Assembly: GCA_031002005.1 (NCBI GenBank)
Contig: JARYHS010009186.1
Location: 184,910,437 to 184,974,436, forward strand
DNA from: Vandiemenella viatica
Taxonomy: Eukaryota; Arthropoda; Insecta; Orthoptera; Morabidae
Reading direction: 5' to 3'
DNA length: 64,000 bases
Shown: positions 58,861 through 64,000 of the stretch, in pieces
Position numbering within the stretch: the first letter of the stretch is position 1
Layout: the number at the start of each line of letters is the position of its first letter
Translations under genes and position numbers: made by a program
The notes under the pieces: model-generated
Database searches by the model: none
What the model saw: only the letters and a program-made list of their open reading frames with translations
Told to the model about the DNA's origin: nothing

Positions 58861-59805
58861 TTGCACGTGTCAATGAGAATGCAGGCTATAACGTTGCAAG
58901 AAAAAATTGAAATGGTCTACATTTATGGAGAATGTCGCAAGAATATCGATAATGCTGTTGATCTTTATGCTCATCGTTTTCCAGACCAGCCTCGATCGCG
59001 CGCTTCTTTTTACCGTATTATCCAACAGTTCACTCAGGAGGGAAGTGTGCACACAAACAAACGAAAGCATAGAAAATACCATCCGTTCCATGTTTCGTTG
59101 CATCAAGAACTTCACGGCAATGATTTCGATAATCGATTGACATTTTGCCGATGGTCGCTACAGAAAATACAAGAAGAACCCCATTTCTTTGCTCGAGTAC
59201 TGTTTTCGGATGAATCCACTTTTACTAACCACGGCACCATTAATCGACACAACATGCATTATTGGAGTGTGGAAAACCCGCATTGGTTACGCCAAGTTGA
59301 ACATCAGCGTCCGTGGAATGTAAATGTTTGGTGTGGGATAATTGGGGACAAACTTATTGGTCCACATTTTATCCATGGACATTTCAATGGGGAGAAATAT
59401 CAACAACTCTTAGAGGACGTACTGCCAACATTGCTTGAAGACGTACCCTTAGACGTGCGACAAACAATGTGGTTTCAACATGACGGTTGTCCAGCACATT
59501 TTGCTGTAAGATCGCGGGAAGTGTTAGATCGTCTGTACAATCGTCGATGGATCGGAAGAGGAGGTCCAGTGCCGTGGCCTGCAAGATCACCAGATCTCAC
59601 TTCGCCTGATTTTTTTTTATGGGGATACTTGAAGAATGAAGTTTACAGTGAAGTGCCAACAACGCCTGAAAACATGATTGAACGAATTACCAACGCTTGT
59701 CAAAAAATCACGCCGGATATGCTTCTTAGTTGCGTCGAATCATTCCAAGAGCGGGTAAATAAATGCATCGATGTCGGTGGTGATATTTTCGAGCACTTGC
59801 TTTAG
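58861..59805 (+). CDS. DD41D mariner-family transposase, open but apparently shortened
   Basis: A 314-residue open frame for a cut-and-paste transposase of the Tc1/mariner superfamily. Residues 1-65 form a helix-turn-helix (TLQEKIEMVYIYGECRKN, RASFYRIIQQF). The catalytic residues are Asp in VLFSDESTF, Asp in WFQHDGCPAHF and Asp in RSPDLTSPDFFLWG, the last two 41 residues apart, so DD41D. From the family I would expect a second DNA-binding helix region between the first helix-turn-helix and YHPFHVSLHQELHGNDF; here KRKHRK joins directly to it, so about 50 residues seem to be missing in frame. The catalytic triad looks intact. An alternative is that this lineage is naturally short. It sits between the element's inverted repeats in the expected place. 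Confidence 0.9.
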   Translation: MHVSMRMQAITLQEKIEMVYIYGECRKNIDNAVDLYAHRFPDQPRSRASFYRIIQQFTQEGSVHTNKRKHRKYHPFHVSLHQELHGNDFDNRLTFCRWSLQKIQEEPHFFARVLFSDESTFTNHGTINRHNMHYWSVENPHWLRQVEHQRPWNVNVWCGIIGDKLIGPHFIHGHFNGEKYQQLLEDVLPTLLEDVPLDVRQTMWFQHDGCPAHFAVRSREVLDRLYNRRWIGRGGPVPWPARSPDLTSPDFFLWGYLKNEVYSEVPTTPENMIERITNACQKITPDMLLSCVESFQERVNKCIDVGGDIFEHLL

Positions 59806-59827
59806 AATTGTTGTTAGAAACAAACAC

Positions 59828-60073
59828 GTGAGAGGCGAGGGGACTCACCAAAAACAAGCACCCCGATGGTGAGAGGCGAGGGGACTCACCAAAAACAAGC
59901 ACCCCGATGGTGAGAGGCGAGGGGACTCACCAAAAACAAGCACCCCGATGGTGAGAGGCGAGGGGACTCACCAAAAACAAGCACCCCGATGGTGAGAGGC
60001 GAGGGGACTCACCAAAAACAAGCACCCCGATGGTGAGAGGCGAGGGGACTCACCTAAATCTAGCACCCCAAAG
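59828..60073 (+). repeat. 41-bp minisatellite, six units, inside the mariner element
   Basis: Six tandem units start at 59828, 59869, 59910, 59951, 59992 and 60033. The first five are identical; the last diverges after CTCACC. Each unit has GGTGAG and CTCACC separated by 11 bases, so each can form a short hairpin. The array begins just after the transposase stop codon (59803-59805) and ends 265 bases before the right inverted repeat. Confidence 0.95.
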
Positions 60074-60613
60074 GGAACAGAAAATTACTACGTCCACGTC
60101 GTTGTTCCTGGGTAACGCAAAAAGTAATGTTTGACTTTCGCTATCTGCTAAAGAATTTGCATCAGTGCATTTTGAAATAATGTCCATTCCCATCCCTCAA
60201 GTTTGAAGGTGGGTGGTGTTATTGAATAGTTTTTGAAAAATATCAATCACATTAACTTGTATTTTGCTGATCTGATGTGTATTTCACGAGATATCCTCAT
60301 TTTTAAATGAATTTTTGCTTATTTTGATTTTTGTCGATTGCAGCGCCATCTATCGACCAAAATGACTCGAATTGGGGGTGAAATAGGGGTAGTTTTTTCC
60401 GGGGAATCAGAATCTGCAATAAAAAATGGGGGTTCCTATTTAAGTTTTTTTTCTCCCCCTTCCCCCACCCCTAGGGGGTGGGGGTGGGGAGTCAAATTTG
60501 GTATCATCGGATGTCCCCCGTCGAGACGAACAATTTTTATTACCCACTTTTTTTGATCGGATTTGTAGTTTTCGAGATATTTAGTTGTCTCAAGATAAAA
60601 AACTCACCCTGTA

Positions 60614-63600
60614 TATAAGATAGAACTTACGCGCAAAAGTATCTCTGTAATAGATCTGTGTCTCCACATCAAATACATTTTTGAAATATTATTTGCTCTG
60701 ACTTCTTGAAGGTACCTCAGTCAAAAATAGTTGTTTATACATTTTTTTTTTTTTTTTCCACGCAGATAAGAAAGTATCGATTACATTTGGACAGGGTTTT
60801 CACAGTTTTAATGCTCAAAGTCCAACATAAAAGTCGAAATATGTGTCGTCTCACTACGTCAGTTGGCGGAAAAGCAGGAAATTAAAATCTATTACGAACA
60901 TTTAAGTTCTAGCTTCGTTGAACGTTAGACAATGTACAGAGCAACGTTTCAAAATCAACTTCCGAAAATTAAATTTCCCTAAATGGAACTTGAGATTCCG
61001 TCGTATAGGATATGTATTTTGTAACTGGCTTAATTTTTTTAATAAGATGGAATATATTTATTTTTGTTATAGACTTTCTCTTACACCGATTTTGATTTTG
61101 TATTTGAACTGATGTTCATAATTTAACAAGTGTTATAACATCTTTGATGATAATGTGCAAGTCGATGTGAAAACGGCGCAGATCTTCTGTCTATTCCACG
61201 CGGATGAAGTATTGTAAAAAATCTATTCCTTGTATAAATGAAAGGTAAACAATTCTGCGCACCGTTATCTACGATTCCATTAGCGCAGCTATTCTAGGTG
61301 ATCTAACTTCCGCAAAAGGCATTGTTTGTGATGGTGGAGTTATCAATTTCCTTTATATACCACTTGGATATTTTCACCAACCTTCACGTCCTTTTTTTTC
61401 GGAAAGACGGAAGGAGGAGGGAAGTTGGGGTAACTCTACCGTTTTAACAAGGGACACGTAATCTGCCTCTCGAGGAGGGGGGGAGGGGGTTAGTTTGATT
61501 GCGAGCGGGACTCACGGCCCATTAGAGTCCGGTCTAGAGAAGGAGAGCTAATTCCATCCGCCTCCGCGTCCGTACGTCTTGCTTCCTTGCAGCGTTGCTG
61601 CTTCCCTTCCGAATGTCATTTGGCTGATGACGCGCTGAAGTCAGAGGTCGGAAGAGGTCTCCTTATCGCAGCCGGCGCCTCCCCTCTCCTCCCCTCCCCT
61701 CCCCTCCCCTCCGCAGACAGCCCCGACGTGCCTTTATCTGAAGAGGCTTCAGGAAGGCACAATACATACCACCAAACAGATCCTTCAAAGACCTTTTCCC
61801 GTGGTAGAGGTAAAGGAAAATTGCTAGGGACTTCCCTAAAAGAATTCCGTAATGACCTCTGTAATAAATTTTATTAGGTGAAACTAACCATCACTCATTT
61901 CATTTCACCCAGATCAGCGATAATGCGTCTTTGTCATTGACATTGGCAATGCGTTTCACATCATTTCTTTGAACACGATATATTCATTCCACCCTATCTT
62001 ATCTGCAAAAGGGACCCGCTAATAATCTGAAGAAAGTAGTCCATAAAAAAGCAGAAGAGCTATTAGCGAAAATGAATGTGCATATCAATTCCCAGAACGC
62101 TACGGTTTGTAGTAGAATACATCCACAGTATCTACTAACACTCCAGCTTGAGAACGATACATCACAGGTAGTAACATTGACCGTAGCGAAGTTTTCACTT
62201 CCTTTCGCAAACTGGTACGTGGGATTTGACAGTGACAATAAAGACAACTTGCCATTTATTAGTTTCCGCCGAGAAACTAAGTCGGTTTTCTTCGAAAAAT
62301 CTTATTACTGATAGTCCTATCCCATCAATTTTTTTTTCTGACGGTATGACATTAAAAACTTACTTTAGTGTATTTTCTTATCCACAATAAAGGAGAGCGG
62401 TATTTATTTCATTCCCACTAAAGGAGACACCTTATCCTATTCGTCATTCGTCTAGTCAACATTCGTTGTGCTCCGCATCGTTTGCTGAGATAGGTGAAGT
62501 ACACCGTGATGCGCCTGATGTAGGACACGGGATAGCTGATTCGAACTACGGTAGTAACGTTCGGAAATTGGCCAGTAGAGTGATAAATTTGGGGGGTTCC
62601 CCTATGTCTAATTACGGGACTGTGTATTAGATGCTTGAAATAAATATCAAATCTCTCCGCGATGCTTATAGAGTGATTCGTCCTTCGGAATGAAACGTAA
62701 AAACAGGAAGCCCCTTCATGTGCGAATGCGCTGGAATCGGGTTTCATTCTCTCCTTTCTCCATCTCATATACACACTAAACCTAACACACACTGTCCAGA
62801 GTCATTTTACACATGTAGCCACACCAACAGGCAACAGGATCCCACCTACAGCAACGTTATGCTCCGTAGTGGGAGCAAGGCTTGACACAGAACCTCACGT
62901 CTTTTTCCTTGCTGGCGAATTACGAGTTGTGACAATTCCTAGTATCGCCAGTTTCAATCCAGCAAACCACGTGACAGCTGTAAGGCACAGGAACTGCCCT
63001 TTAGTGACCCTGAGGCTACCCACCTGATGTAACTCTACCTGTTTCCTTAATGTTATTGCATCAGTATGGCCACGATTCCCGTCAGGTGTGGTTTGCCTCG
63101 AGTCTAACGGATGGAACAAGCAGTTGCGTAACTTGCCAAGATCTATCGCAGGTATGTATTACTAAAGAAATGTTGGACTTTAAAACTGCGTTAGTTCAGC
63201 GCCAGAAGGTAGGTAGTTGAGGTATCCGCTTTTTCTCCCTGGTGTAAAGCCAGAAATAGACAGAAAATATTTTGTGGTTGAACTGTCGATAGGACAGGAT
63301 GGTATAGCGTTTAATACTGAGTACAAACGTTACCGTTTCTGACTTAAGTAGCAAGATCATTCGATCATTTATTCTTAAACTTTAATCATCCATGGGTATA
63401 ACGGCGTCTAAGCGGATAGATTGAGTATGTTTTAGACAAAATTTTAAAGCTAAATCCACAACACACTCCGAGAATGTCTCTGCCTCCTACTTTTTAATCG
63501 CCTAAAATGCCACTGGTATATATTTCATTAAACGTTAAACATACTAATAAAAGAAAACTCAGATTAGTTACACATTCTCCTCTGATCAACTTATTTAAAT

Positions 63601-63834
63601 ATATAAGAAGTTGATCTCTTTTCAGATAAGCCATTTTTTCAGACATGACTGATATTTGTGGGCAGATAATTTTCTTTGAAGGCAAGATCATATTTAATTG
63701 CTGCTGCGGGACTAAGTGAAGCTAATATCTACAGATGCAGTACCATAAATACAGAACGTATTGATTTATTACAAGATACTGTGGTGAAATAAAAATACAG
63801 ATACACCGCATAAAAGTTTTTATTCGTCACTCTT
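60614..63834. other. Unassigned DNA with CpG-rich block
   Basis: Mostly AT-rich. At about 61430-61740 the sequence becomes GC- and CpG-rich, with a G-rich patch (GAGGAGGGGGGGAGGGGG at about 61473) and a CCCCT repeat at about 61683-61712. A 96-codon frame starts at 61587 but I recognise no domain. A second open frame runs from 61973 to 62311 (about 112 codons without a stop), also unrecognised. Confidence 0.4.
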
Positions 63835-63909
63835 ATATTCAAAGCTCCGGTTCACAGTACGTCCACACACTTATTCAAAGATCCAGTTCATAGTACGTAC
63901 AAACACTTA
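63835..63909 (+). repeat. Two-copy tandem duplication, about 37-bp period
   Basis: TTCAAAGCTCCGGTTCACAG and TTCAAAGATCCAGTTCATAG begin adjacent units that also share AGTACGT and ACACTTAT. It directly precedes the SINE-like end of the window. Confidence 0.85.
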
Positions 63910-64000
63910 TCAGGGCGGATCTCGGTTCAAACCCGGCATTTGCCTTTGGCGAATGTGGAAACCCACATTCAGGCTGGTCGGCATGTTGAATGTTATGCAG
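63910..64000 (+). mobile_element. SINE-like element cut by window edge
   Basis: Box B GGTTCAAACCCGGC (63923-63936) is followed by GGAAACCCACATTCAGGCTG, a sequence unlike the other SINEs of the window. It is probably the start of a different SINE family; box A is not clear and the element runs off the edge. Confidence 0.5.

Larger units (their letters stand above)
58454..60613 (+). mobile_element. DD41D Tc1/mariner element with 275-bp inverted repeats
   Basis: The element is 2,160 bp, flanked by TA on both sides. Its terminal inverted repeats, 58454-58728 and 60339-60613, are nearly identical; I see only a few differences (such as CCGGGTG against CAGGGTG at the very ends). Each repeat contains a C-rich/G-rich hairpin, CCCCCACCCC then CTA then GGGGTGGGGG, and an inner end with AGATGGCGCTGC. 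Between the repeats lie a 57-bp-period direct duplication (58727-58840), the transposase frame and a 41-bp tandem array. This is the best-preserved autonomous-type element in the window. Confidence 0.93.

Noticed and set aside
59828..60073. CRISPR-like array
   Set aside because: The 41-bp units are directly tandem with no unique spacers, and they lie inside a eukaryotic transposon.
1..64000. Bacterial or viral contamination
   Set aside because: The dense eukaryotic transposons, AT-rich spacers and absence of packed genes fit nuclear insect DNA throughout.

Overview
The window looks like nuclear DNA of a large-genome insect. It is AT-rich, carries no operon-like gene packing and no convincing host exon, and is full of decayed transposable elements of types common together in arthropods: CR1-like and RTE-like LINEs, a Penelope-like element with a GIY-YIG nuclease, DD41D and other mariner relatives, a zf-BED hAT element, Helitrons and tRNA-headed SINEs. 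I would guess a polyneopteran (Blattodea, Orthoptera or Phasmatodea) from the mix and the SINE core, but the exact order is inference. Every protein-coding piece I can recognise belongs to a mobile element, and nearly all are broken by stops, frameshifts or deletions. The window is probably a gene-poor intergenic region or part of a very long intron.

Layout. 1-9.3 kb: mostly unassigned AT-rich DNA with two SINEs (one with a perfect 12-bp target duplication) and a possible LTR-like segment. 9.34-11.37 kb: a non-autonomous Helitron built from tandem units that carry a tRNA-like promoter motif. 11.8-14.7 kb: a CR1-like LINE, SINE pieces and a mariner remnant. 16.7-19.9 kb: a large inverted repeat with a MITE, two diverged tandem copies of a composite repeat (one split by a younger SINE), and a Helitron Rep fragment. 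20.7-22.0 kb: a Helitron 3' end, then a 5'-truncated CR1-like LINE. 24.56-24.77 kb: a GC-rich block with CRE, CCAAT and TATA signals, the best candidate for a host promoter. 28.1-29.3 kb: an RT fragment. 33.4-34.2 kb: the Penelope-like element. 36.4-38.4 kb: a second SINE-like family, a foldback element, a MITE and a perfect palindrome. 44-45.6 kb: SINEs and an internally deleted DD41D mariner. 47.2-50.5 kb: RTE-like LINE pieces. 55.05-58.38 kb: a hAT element with a perfect 8-bp target duplication. 58.45-60.61 kb: a DD41D element with 275-bp terminal repeats, an open transposase frame and a 41-bp minisatellite. 61-64 kb: a CpG-rich block and a SINE cut by the window edge.

How the parts relate. 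The elements form layers: an old LINE, SINE and tandem-repeat background is cut by younger insertions whose target duplications are still perfect (the SINE at 4.5 kb, the hAT at 55-58 kb). The DD41D element at 58.45-60.61 kb looks youngest, because its terminal repeats are near-identical and its frame is open, although the transposase seems to lack part of its DNA-binding region. I found no complete novel multi-gene system. The most unusual structures are the DD41D element with its hairpin minisatellite, the tandem-unit Helitron with repeated tRNA-like modules, and scattered hammerhead-like motifs that resemble Penelope-element ends.
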